The notes under the pieces: generated by a model
What the model saw: only the letters and a program-made list of their open reading frames with translations
Database searches by the model: none
Told to the model about the DNA's origin: nothing
Program-made: the position numbers and the translations under genes
Origin: an uncultured Verrucomicrobiota bacterium
GTDB lineage: Bacteria > Verrucomicrobiota > Verrucomicrobiia > Limisphaerales > UBA9464
Direction: 5' to 3'
DNA: 64,000 nt
Assembly: GCA_903821635.1 (NCBI GenBank)
Contig: CAIJLV010000183.1
Location: 33,542-97,541, forward strand
Shown: in pieces, positions 1 to 8,108 of the stretch
Numbering within the stretch: the first letter of the stretch is position 1
Layout: the number at the start of each line of letters is the position of its first letter

Positions 1-1944
1 TTCGCCAAGTTGGCCGAAGATGAAAGCCCCCGCGTGCGCCTCGAAGCGGTGCGGGCGGCCAGTTTTTACCGCACTGCTGAAGCCGCCGAAGTGGCCTTGG
101 TCGCCCTTAAGCGCCCGCTCGATTACTACCTCGAATACTGTCTCAAGGAGACGCTCCGCCAACTCGAGCCTTACTGGCGCAAGGCCATCGCCGCCGGCCA
201 GCCCATCGCGAAAGACAATCCGGCCGGTCTGATTCACTTGCTCAAGTCGCTCAGCCCCGCCGAAGTCATGAAGTTGCCGCGCGTCGAGCCCGTGATTGCC
301 GATTTGCTCGGTCGCCCCGGCGTGACCGACGCCGACCGGGCCACGGCGCTCAATGACCTCGCTACGCTGCGCAAGACCACCCGGACCAGCCTCTTGTTGG
401 GGATGCTGGAAAATCCGGGCTCCCGCCCCGAGGACGCCACCGCAAGCCTCGCCCGGTTGTTGCCCACCCAGTTGCCTGCCGAACTGAAGGTCGGGCGCGA
501 TTCACTCACCCGCCTCAGTCGCGCCAGTGCCAATGCGACCACCCGCTCCGCGGCGTGGGCTGCGCTGGCGGCGGCCGATAACTCCTTCGCGGCCGTCTGG
601 CAATCCGCTAGCGGCACGCCGCCGACCCTGACTGACCTGCTCAACGGCATTCCGTTGCTCAACGACGCTGACTTTCGCGCTCAAGCTTACGCCTCGGTGC
701 GACCCATCGTGACGGGCGAATCCAAGCTCGCCGCCGAAGCCGCCGGCAAAGGCGGTGCCCGATTCGTCCGCATCGAACTGCCGCGTCGCGGCACGCTCAC
801 GCTGGCCGAAGTTCAGGTCTTTGCCGGCGGGCAAAACCTCGCGCTCAAAGGCACCGCCCGGCAGTCTAGCACGTCCAATGGCGGCGAGGCTGCCCGTGCG
901 GTTGACGGCTTGACCCACGGCCTCTTCGGCATGAATTCACAGACCCATTCGCAGGAGAATGAACGCAACCCTTGGTGGGAAGTGGACCTCGGTTCCGAAC
1001 AGCCGGTGGAAGCGGTGTCCGTCTGGAACCGCACCGACGCCGACCTTGGCAAGCGCCTCGATGGCTTCACGCTCACGCTGCTCGACAGCGCCCGGCAGGA
1101 AGTGTTTGGGCAGAAAAATATTCCCGCCCCGGCCCAAAGCGTGCGCCTCGCCGCCGCTGTGGATGCCGCGGGCAGCCTCCGGCGCGCTGCCATCCGGGCG
1201 CTCCTAGCGATGAACAGTCGGCCCGAAGAAGTCTTCAGCACCCTCGCCGGCCTCGTGGCCAAGGGGGATCTTACCACCGCCGCCGCCCAAGGGTTGCGCC
1301 AATTGCCGCGCACCGCGTGGAGCGCCGGTCCCGCCGGCAACGCGGCCACCGCCCTCGTGCAGTGGGCCAAGGCCGTGCCCGCGGACAGCCGCACTGATTT
1401 GAACTACGTGGAGGCTCTGCAAACGGCGGCTGACTTGGCCGGATTGCTGCCGGAAGCGGCGGCCAACGCCGTCCGGCGCGACTTGAAGGAACTCCGCGTT
1501 TCCGTGTTCGTCATCCGCACGGTGCGCGAGCAAATGCGCTACGATACCCCGCGCCTTGTGGTCGAGGCCGGCAAGCCCTTCGAGATCGTCCTCGAGAACG
1601 ACGACTTCATGCCCCACAACCTCGTGGTCGTGAAACCCGGCGCCCGCGAGTTGGTGGGTGCGGTGGCGGACACCATGCTGCCCACTGACTTGGATCGCGA
1701 AGGGCGCGCCTTTGTGCCGGCCAACCCGAACATTCTGGCCGCCACCAAACTGCTCGAAGCGGGCAGTCGGACGACGCTCAAACTTACGGCCCCGGCGACG
1801 GAGGGTGACTACGAATACGTCTGCACCTTCCCGGGTCACTGGCCCGTAATGTGGGGGCGGTTGATCGTCACCACCGATGTGGATGCCTACCTCGCTAAAA
1901 ACCCCGTGGCTCCTGCGGTTGGCGTTGGGCACAAGCACGAGTAA
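1..1944 (+). CDS. HEAT-repeat / discoidin / cupredoxin secreted protein (5' truncated)
   Basis: The reading frame is open from base 1, so the true start lies outside the window; 647 residues are visible. The first ~240 residues are helical HEAT-like repeats. About residues 250-385 form a discoidin (F5/8 type C) module, with a segment reading WWEVDLG. About residues 500-632 form a cupredoxin domain. Four type-1 copper ligands can be read: H539 (PHN), C608, H613 (in CTFPGHW) and M617. In Planctomycetes and Verrucomicrobia such azurin-like tails sit on large secreted haem or dehydrogenase proteins, and the missing N-terminal part may carry such a domain. A plausible role is periplasmic electron transfer coupled to carbohydrate binding; this is inference. 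The domain calls are strong, the overall function is unknown. Confidence 0.85.
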   Translation, partial: FAKLAEDESPRVRLEAVRAASFYRTAEAAEVALVALKRPLDYYLEYCLKETLRQLEPYWRKAIAAGQPIAKDNPAGLIHLLKSLSPAEVMKLPRVEPVIADLLGRPGVTDADRATALNDLATLRKTTRTSLLLGMLENPGSRPEDATASLARLLPTQLPAELKVGRDSLTRLSRASANATTRSAAWAALAAADNSFAAVWQSASGTPPTLTDLLNGIPLLNDADFRAQAYASVRPIVTGESKLAAEAAGKGGARFVRIELPRRGTLTLAEVQVFAGGQNLALKGTARQSSTSNGGEAARAVDGLTHGLFGMNSQTHSQENERNPWWEVDLGSEQPVEAVSVWNRTDADLGKRLDGFTLTLLDSARQEVFGQKNIPAPAQSVRLAAAVDAAGSLRRAAIRALLAMNSRPEEVFSTLAGLVAKGDLTTAAAQGLRQLPRTAWSAGPAGNAATALVQWAKAVPADSRTDLNYVEALQTAADLAGLLPEAAANAVRRDLKELRVSVFVIRTVREQMRYDTPRLVVEAGKPFEIVLENDDFMPHNLVVVKPGARELVGAVADTMLPTDLDREGRAFVPANPNILAATKLLEAGSRTTLKLTAPATEGDYEYVCTFPGHWPVMWGRLIVTTDVDAYLAKNPVAPAVGVGHKHE

Positions 1945-1970
1945 GGGTTTGCTCCTTGTCCTGAACTGAT

Positions 1971-1996
1971 TTGGGCGGGCCTTCGGGCCCGCCCAA
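1971..1996 (+). terminator. GC-rich hairpin with UUCG loop after the cupredoxin gene
   Basis: A perfect 11-bp stem (1971-1981 with 1986-1996) closes a TTCG tetraloop 27 bases after the stop codon. No run of T follows, so it may act as an mRNA 3' stabiliser or a weak terminator. Confidence 0.55.
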
Positions 1997-2142
1997 CGCA
2001 TTTATGGAGCCATCCAGCCCCGGTGCGGCGTGGTTCAGATCCGTCCTGCCGGCCGGCTCTGGGTAGTAACCCGAGGGGCTTAGCCGACGTGGCGGTTCCA
2101 CTTTGGAGTTGGCCGTTGCCGCCTGCGGGATAGCGTCCGGAC

Positions 2143-2622
2143 ATGCGCACCGTCATCTATCCGGGCAGCTTCGACCCGTTTACCAACGGCCACCTTGACG
2201 TGGTCCGGCGAGCGGCCCGCATCTTTGATCAAGTGGTGGTCGCCGTGGCGCGCAACGACTCCAAGCAACCGCTGTTCTCCGTGGCTGAGCGGACAGATTT
2301 GGTGCGTGTTGCCTGCGCGAGCATTCCGAACGTCGTGGCGGATAGCTTCGATGGCCTACTGGTCAACTACGTGATGGAGCGTGGTGCCTGCGCGGTGGTG
2401 CGGGGACTCCGCGCCGTGAGCGACTTCGAATTTGAATTTCAACTTGCGCTGATGAATCGCGCGTTGAACGAACAAGTAGAGACGTTGTTTCTGACGCCGA
2501 AGGATACCTACACGTTCGTCAGTTCCCGGATCGTGAAGGAGATCGCCCGGCTGGGTGGCGACGTGAGTCCGTTTGTCCCGGAACACGTGCGCGCCGCGCT
2601 GAAGGCGAAGTTGGAGCGTTGA
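2143..2622 (+). CDS. coaD: phosphopantetheine adenylyltransferase
   Basis: This 159-aa protein catalyses the penultimate step of coenzyme A synthesis, joining 4'-phosphopantetheine and ATP to give dephospho-CoA in the cytoplasm. It begins MRTVIYPGSFDPFTNGHLD, with the nucleotidyltransferase TxGH motif as TNGH. It also has the family's RGLR segment (VRGLRAVSDFEFE) and the VSSR signature before the C-terminal helix. The length is normal for CoaD. It stands alone, 147 bases after the hairpin that follows the cupredoxin gene, and converges on the DUF1552 gene with only 29 bases between the stop codons. Confidence 0.97.
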   Translation: MRTVIYPGSFDPFTNGHLDVVRRAARIFDQVVVAVARNDSKQPLFSVAERTDLVRVACASIPNVVADSFDGLLVNYVMERGACAVVRGLRAVSDFEFEFQLALMNRALNEQVETLFLTPKDTYTFVSSRIVKEIARLGGDVSPFVPEHVRAALKAKLER

Positions 2623-2651
2623 AGCGGGCTGAATTCTCTCCCCCGCCGCCC

Positions 2652-4064
2652 CTACGTTTGGCCGGCAAACGCTGGGTCGTTCAGCCCGGCGAGTTCACCG
2701 GTGCTGTCGGCAAAGCGGTCGGCTTTCACCCCCATGCGCCGGAGTAGTCCAAGATGCAGATTGGCCATGGGATGATCTTTTTCGTAAGTCAGGTGCCGGC
2801 CCGGTGCGAGCGAGCCGCCGCCGCGGCCTGCGAGGATGAGGGGTAAATTGTGGGGGCTGTGGGCGTTGCCGTCGCTCATGCCGGCGCCGAACAGGACCAT
2901 GGAATTGTCGAGCACGTTGCCGTCACCTTCCTGATAGCCGCGGAGTTTGCCGAGGAAGTAGGCCGCTTGGGCGGCGTGCCACTGGTTGATCTTCTGGTAA
3001 CGTTGCTTTTTCTCGTCCTTGTTTTCGTGGTGGGAGTTTTCGTGGTGCGAACCCAAACCGGTTTCAAGGAACGAGAAATTTCGGCCGCTCACGGAATTGC
3101 CGAACATGAAGGTGCTCACGCGGGTGGCGTCGCTCCAGAAGGCGAGCGCCATGATGTCGAGCATGAGGCGGACTTGCTCGCCGTGGTTGTCGCGGCGCTC
3201 ACTGACGCGCGCCGGATCGCTGTAGAGATCCACGGTTCGGCCCAGTCGTTCAATTTCGGCGCGCACCAGTTGGTCTTCCAGATTTTCGCCGGTTTTGCGT
3301 TTGCGGTCGAATTCGATGCGGCGTTCTACCGAACGGACGCTTTCAAAATACTCGTTCAGCTTCTGCCGGTCGGCATACCCGAGCTTCTTCTCCAAGCGCC
3401 GGGCGTCGTTGGCCACAATGTCCAGCACGCTCAGATCGTTGTCAGGGCCCCCGGTGCGGGCGGCGGCGGCGGTGGAGCGGAACAGTCGGTCGAAGGCTAG
3501 CTTGGGGTTGATTTCCTTGGCCAGCGGACTGGTCGGGGTGGCCCACGAAATATGCGCCCCGTAAAGCTGGGTGAACCCGACGTTGGTATCCACACCGGTC
3601 GAGGGTGGCTCAATGCCCAATTCCAAGGACGCCAGCGGGGTCAGGTTGCCGACGTGTTTTGCCATCAACTGGTCCACCGAGGTGTTGCCCGCGCAGATGT
3701 TGCTGCCGGTGGTCCGCGTAATGGTCGTGCTGGTCAGCCATCCGCCGGTCTTTACGTAGTGGCCGTCGCCGGTGTTGGTGGCGGCATTCCAGAGTTGGGT
3801 GAGGACGAGGAGGTCCTTTTTGAAATCGGCCAGCGGCGCCAAGGTGGGCGATAATTCGAAGTCCCGACCGGTCTGCTTGGGAGTCCAGTCCGGCATCAGC
3901 GCCCCGTTGGCCATGTAAAGCGCGGCGAAGCGGAGCGGCTTGGTCTCTGGGGTTGGCCCGGCCCCCCAACCGCGGAGCGGCGCCATGGCGTTGAGCCAAG
4001 GCAGGGCCATGGTCACGCCCATGCCTTTGAGCAGCGTGCGGCGGGAGATCGGAGCGACGGACAT
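2652..4064 (-). CDS. DUF1552 domain-containing protein with Tat signal
   Basis: The 470-aa protein opens with a twin-arginine signal (SRRTLLKGMG, then a short hydrophobic stretch). The rest has the typical DUF1552 layout: an N-terminal LRFAALYMANGALMPDWTPK stretch, a central TSVDQLMAK segment, and a C-terminal LFGAGMSDGNAHSPHNLPL stretch like alkaline-phosphatase-fold DUF1501/1552 proteins. The family is abundant in Planctomycetes and Verrucomicrobia. It is usually encoded beside DUF1592-type or cytochrome proteins and its activity is unknown. Here no DUF1592 partner is adjacent: the upstream gene is an exonuclease and coaD converges from the other side. Export to the periplasm is inferred from the Tat motif. 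Confidence 0.9.
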   Translation of the reverse strand: MSVAPISRRTLLKGMGVTMALPWLNAMAPLRGWGAGPTPETKPLRFAALYMANGALMPDWTPKQTGRDFELSPTLAPLADFKKDLLVLTQLWNAATNTGDGHYVKTGGWLTSTTITRTTGSNICAGNTSVDQLMAKHVGNLTPLASLELGIEPPSTGVDTNVGFTQLYGAHISWATPTSPLAKEINPKLAFDRLFRSTAAAARTGGPDNDLSVLDIVANDARRLEKKLGYADRQKLNEYFESVRSVERRIEFDRKRKTGENLEDQLVRAEIERLGRTVDLYSDPARVSERRDNHGEQVRLMLDIMALAFWSDATRVSTFMFGNSVSGRNFSFLETGLGSHHENSHHENKDEKKQRYQKINQWHAAQAAYFLGKLRGYQEGDGNVLDNSMVLFGAGMSDGNAHSPHNLPLILAGRGGGSLAPGRHLTYEKDHPMANLHLGLLRRMGVKADRFADSTGELAGLNDPAFAGQT

Positions 4065-4155
4065 AATGGGTTTCTCTATACGCCCACGGCCTCGGCCCGC
4101 AAGCGGTCAACTTGGCCGAAGCCGCTCAATTTGCATTCAGCGGGACGGCGCGGGC

Positions 4156-4878
4156 TTATTTGATGCCCGCGAGCCGGTCCCGCCAGATCCGGTAGAGTTC
4201 CACGGTCGCATGGACGTCCCGCAGGCAGTATTCGGCGATCTCGCGGTAACGGCCCTCTGCCAACAAGTCGTTCACGTCGAGGCCGGATACACCCATTGCT
4301 TTGGGCGAGGGAAGGCCGAAAGCCTTGCAGTAGAAATCGAGGTTAAACTTTCGCGCGGCACCTTCGCGGCCACTGACATTGTAAAAGCTGAACTGTTCCG
4401 CGAGGTCGCAGTGCGGATCGGTCTGATAACGGTAGCCGAGCCAGTCCTTGCGGGTGATCGGCACATTCAGCAAGGCCGAGCGGAGGTAGAGAAAAGGCAC
4501 GTCGAAGCCGCGACCGTTGAACGTCACGATGGTGTCGTAACGCTGGGCGGCATCCCAGAAGGCGGTGAGCAACTCCGCCTCGTCTACTTGCGGGGCGAAC
4601 TCAACCGTGGCTTCGTCTGCTTCCGGTTCTTCGTCGAAGTCATCAGCCTGATACAGCACTCGCCCCTTGCCACTGTCGGCGTTGACCATCGCGATGCAGA
4701 CGACCTGCGCCGTGAAGGGCCAGAGGTTGAACTGCTGGGAGATGTCCGCCCGGCGGCGGGCTCGTTCTTCCTCAGTGGGAAGTCGGGAGGCGTCCCGGAA
4801 AAGATACTCCTGCTGGGTTTCGTCGAACGTCTCGAGGGGCAACGCGGAGGTTTCGATATCGAACACGAGGCGGGCCAT
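4156..4878 (-). CDS. predicted 3'-5' exonuclease (PolB-like, DEDD family)
   Basis: I start this gene at the ATG at 4878, giving 240 aa, because the protein then begins MARLVFDIETSALP and places the Exo I DxE motif in the usual position. An in-frame upstream start at 4947 would add 23 proline-rich residues with no family likeness. Exo II is visible as FNGRGFDVPFL and Exo III as YCLRDVHATVELY. These match the predicted 3'-5' exonuclease family related to DNA polymerase B proofreading domains. No polymerase domain is present. The function is probably single-strand DNA trimming in repair, by family only. It is a single gene, with the Lys/Ala-rich gene upstream on the same strand. Confidence 0.88.
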   Translation of the reverse strand: MARLVFDIETSALPLETFDETQQEYLFRDASRLPTEEERARRRADISQQFNLWPFTAQVVCIAMVNADSGKGRVLYQADDFDEEPEADEATVEFAPQVDEAELLTAFWDAAQRYDTIVTFNGRGFDVPFLYLRSALLNVPITRKDWLGYRYQTDPHCDLAEQFSFYNVSGREGAARKFNLDFYCKAFGLPSPKAMGVSGLDVNDLLAEGRYREIAEYCLRDVHATVELYRIWRDRLAGIK

Positions 4879-5015
4879 GTGGGCGGTTTTGTAACCTGTG
4901 GGCGGCGGGAGAAGAAGCGCGAACCACGGCGAAGGCGAGGGCTCCAAAAACAGAGAGGCGAAAACCGGCCGGTGTGAGCGGAAAGTTTTCGCCTCCTGTG
5001 GTAGGTGAGGAAGAA

Positions 5016-5192
5016 CTACTTCTTCTTTGCTACTTTCTTAGCCGCCTTTTTCGCCGGCTTGGTTACTGCGACCGCTTTGGCTGCAACCTTCTTAACCGCG
5101 ACCTTCTTTGCTGCCACCTGCTTAACTGCGACCTTCTTAATTGCGGTCGGCTTAACCGCGACTTTCTTTGCTGCTACTTTCTTAGCTGCCAT
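5016..5192 (-). CDS. histone H1-like Lys/Ala-repeat protein
   Basis: This 58-residue protein is almost entirely K, A and V, in repeats of the form AAKKVAVKKVA, with a few T, P, I and Q interruptions. It resembles the C-terminal tail of histone H1 and the bacterial Hc1/AlgP-type DNA compaction proteins. The ATG at 5192 is chosen over the in-frame GTG at 5201 because GGAGG lies 8 bases upstream of the ATG, one of the clearest ribosome sites in the window. There is no signal peptide or membrane segment. It probably binds DNA non-specifically through its positive charge (inference). The DNA is itself a degenerate short tandem repeat, so length variation between strains would be expected. Confidence 0.8.
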   Translation of the reverse strand: MAAKKVAAKKVAVKPTAIKKVAVKQVAAKKVAVKKVAAKAVAVTKPAKKAAKKVAKKK

Positions 5193-5405
5193 GAATCTCA
5201 CCTCCGATCCAATTGCCCAGGGTTGGGATGACTGTTTTCAAATGCTCTCGGGCGTGTTGTCGTGCTTGTAGCGAACAGGTGACGTTCGAAGCTAGGAATT
5301 TCGCGCCCGCGCCCGCGATTCAAGGCGGTGCGGTTGTGAAATGAGGTTGAGTGACCGTGCCTCGCCTTGCCTCAGTCTCGCGCCTCCGTAGGCTCGTCCA
5401 CCACA

Positions 5406-8096
5406 ATGTCCGCCAGTAGCGAACCTCAGCTTACGCCCATGATGGCGCAGTATCGCCGCATCAAGAGCGAGCTGCCGAAGGACGCCTTGCTGTTGTTCCG
5501 CCTGGGAGATTTCTACGAGATGTTCTTCGAGGACGCCGTGACCAGTGCTCAACTGATCAACCTCGCGCTCACCAAGCGCAACGGCATCCCGATGTGCGGC
5601 CTGCCGTATCACGCGGCCAACAACTACATCAGCCGCCTCCTCAAGCACGGCCGCAAAGTCGCCATTTGTGACCAGACTGAGGAAGCCAAACCCGGCAAGC
5701 TCGTGGCGCGCGAAGTCACGGCCATCCTGTCGCCGGGCACCCACTTCGATGAACGGTTGCTCCAAGCGGAGCGGAACAACTTTCTGGCCTCCGTCTTCGC
5801 CTTGGGAAAAGCGTTTGGACTCGCCTGCGTCGATCTCACCACCGGCGATTTCCGGGTCACCGAACTCGAATCGGAGAAGGCGTTGCTCGCCGAACTCGAT
5901 CGCCTGAGGCCCGCCGAACTCATTCTCCCCGCGGAGTCGAAGCTACTCGCCGAATTACTCGGCGGCGGTAGCGCCCAACTGGTGGCCTACGACGACTGGA
6001 CGTTTTTCCCCGAGACCGCCGTGTTCACGCTGCGGGAGCATTTCAAGGTCGCTGCCTTGGATGGTTTCGGACTCAAGGGCCGCCCCGCCGCCGTCGGCGC
6101 TGCCGGGGCCGTGCTGCACTATTTGGCCCAGCAACTCCGGCGCGACCTCACCCACTTGACCCGGCTCGGGTATTACCACGTCGCCGACTTCCTCATCCTG
6201 GATGTCACTTCGCTGCGAAATTTGGAAATTCTCGAACCGCTGCAACGCGACGCGGCGCGCAATCCGACGCTCTTTGGCGCGCTCAACCGGACGGTCACCC
6301 CGATGGGTGCCCGGCGCCTGCGCGATTGGCTGACGCAACCGCTCGCCCAGACGGGACCCATTTGCCGACGGCAGGACGCGGTCGAAGCGTGGCTGGCCGA
6401 GCGGTCGACGCTGGAGGCTTTTCGCGCCCGGTTGGCCGAAGTGCGCGACCTGGAACGCACTGTGTCCCGGCTCAGTCTCGGTTCGGGAAACGGGCGTGAC
6501 CTCTTGGCTTTGCGGTTGGCGTTGGAGCAGATCCCCCTCATCCGCACGCTCGCGACCCGAGTTATCCAACGACCGGCGTCCGAAGCTGAACCCCAGTTTC
6601 CCAGCGCGGCGGCGGTGGAGCCAGCCACCAATGGGTTGTTGGCGGACTTGTTCGGCCAACTTGCCGAGTTGCCCGACTTGGTTGAATTGCTAACCCGCGC
6701 CCTCGCGGATGAACCGCCCTTGGCGGTGAGGGAAGGCGGCCTGATTCGCGCCGGCTTCAGTCCCGAACTCGATGAACTCCGCCAAGCGGCCCGTGGCGGC
6801 AAGGACTGGCTGGCCCAGTTGCAGCAGGACGAAATCACCCGCACCGGGATCCCCTCGCTCAAGGTCGGCTTCAATTCCGTCTTCGGCTATTACCTCGAAA
6901 TCACCAAAGCGAACCTCGCCAAGGTGCCGCCCGAATACATCCGCAAGCAGACTATTGCTAACGGGGAACGCTTCATCACCCAAGATCTCAAGGCGATGGA
7001 AGCGAAGATCCTCGGCGCCGAAGACCGGGCGACGAAGCTTGAATACGACCTCTTCCTCAAGGTGCGCGAAGCGGTGCTCGCCCAGTTGAAGGCGATCCAG
7101 CAGACCGCGGCCGCCCTAGCGCAACTGGACGTGCTGGCGGCGTTTGCCGAGACGGCGCGGTTGCACGGTTGGGTTCGGCCGGAAGTTGCCGATGCGGGGG
7201 TTCTGGACCTCCGCGACGGCCGGCATCCGGTGCTGGAGCAGGCGCTGGTCAACGAACGGTTCGTGCCCAACGACACGCGGTTGGATCTCGTGCACGAACA
7301 GATCGCGCTGATCACGGGCCCCAATATGGCGGGTAAAAGCACCTACATCCGGCAGGTCGCCTTGCTGGCGTTGCTCGCCCACACCGGCAGTTGTCTGCCC
7401 GCGGCGCGGGCGCGGGTAGATTTGCTGGATCGCATCTTCACCCGCATCGGAGCCAACGACGACCTCGCCCGCGGCCAGAGCACCTTCATGGTCGAGATGA
7501 GCGAGACGGCCAACATCCTCAACAACGCCACGCGCCGGAGCCTTGTCATCCTCGACGAAATCGGCCGAGGCACGAGCACGTTTGACGGCTTGAGTCTCGC
7601 TTGGAGCATCGTGGAACACCTCCATCATCAGGTCGGTGCGAAGACGTTGTTTGCGACGCATTACCATGAGCTGACGGAGCTCGGCTCCACCCCGCACGAA
7701 GCCCCCACGGCGAAGTCTGGCGCGATACTCCCGGTTGAAAACGCGGACTCGCCCCCGCCGGAGTCCGGCACGCCGGCGTTGGCCCGAGTCCGCAATTATC
7801 ACGTCGCCGTCCGGGAGTGGAACGAGCAACTCATCTTCCTGCGCAAGGTGCAGCCGGGCGCGACGGACAAGAGCCACGGTATTCAAGTCGCGCGGCTCGC
7901 GGGCGTGCCCAAGCCGGTGATTGATCGGGCCAAGGAAATTCTCCGCGTTTTAGAGGAGGCGGAGCTTAACCTGCAGCACGTGCTTGGCGGAGAGACCCCG
8001 GAAGCCAAACCCAAAGCGTCAAATCGGCGTCACCGGGCTGAGCGTGAAATGCTCAAGGAACTTAAGCCCCCACCGCAGTTGGACTTGTTCTCGTAA
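5406..8096 (+). CDS. mutS: DNA mismatch repair protein MutS
   Basis: The 896-aa protein recognises base mismatches and small loops and recruits MutL. The N-terminal mismatch wedge is seen as F36-Y37-E38-M39-F40. The Walker A loop GPNMAGKST starts near residue 638. Downstream are FTRIGANDDLARGQSTFMVE, LDEIGRGTSTFDG (Walker B) and FATHYHEL. The ATG at 5406 is used because the longer frame starts with a TTG and 13 unrelated residues. Compared with standard MutS there is a proline-rich insertion of about 30 residues right after the ATHYHEL motif. The family C-terminus is present. mutL is not in the window. Transcription is divergent from the H1-like gene. Confidence 0.97.
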   Translation: MSASSEPQLTPMMAQYRRIKSELPKDALLLFRLGDFYEMFFEDAVTSAQLINLALTKRNGIPMCGLPYHAANNYISRLLKHGRKVAICDQTEEAKPGKLVAREVTAILSPGTHFDERLLQAERNNFLASVFALGKAFGLACVDLTTGDFRVTELESEKALLAELDRLRPAELILPAESKLLAELLGGGSAQLVAYDDWTFFPETAVFTLREHFKVAALDGFGLKGRPAAVGAAGAVLHYLAQQLRRDLTHLTRLGYYHVADFLILDVTSLRNLEILEPLQRDAARNPTLFGALNRTVTPMGARRLRDWLTQPLAQTGPICRRQDAVEAWLAERSTLEAFRARLAEVRDLERTVSRLSLGSGNGRDLLALRLALEQIPLIRTLATRVIQRPASEAEPQFPSAAAVEPATNGLLADLFGQLAELPDLVELLTRALADEPPLAVREGGLIRAGFSPELDELRQAARGGKDWLAQLQQDEITRTGIPSLKVGFNSVFGYYLEITKANLAKVPPEYIRKQTIANGERFITQDLKAMEAKILGAEDRATKLEYDLFLKVREAVLAQLKAIQQTAAALAQLDVLAAFAETARLHGWVRPEVADAGVLDLRDGRHPVLEQALVNERFVPNDTRLDLVHEQIALITGPNMAGKSTYIRQVALLALLAHTGSCLPAARARVDLLDRIFTRIGANDDLARGQSTFMVEMSETANILNNATRRSLVILDEIGRGTSTFDGLSLAWSIVEHLHHQVGAKTLFATHYHELTELGSTPHEAPTAKSGAILPVENADSPPPESGTPALARVRNYHVAVREWNEQLIFLRKVQPGATDKSHGIQVARLAGVPKPVIDRAKEILRVLEEAELNLQHVLGGETPEAKPKASNRRHRAEREMLKELKPPPQLDLFS

Positions 8097-8108
8097 GCCC
8101 GCCGGCCT

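Noticed and set aside
5016..5192. CRISPR-like short repeats
   Set aside because: The repeats are coding, lack unique spacers and translate to Lys/Ala units.
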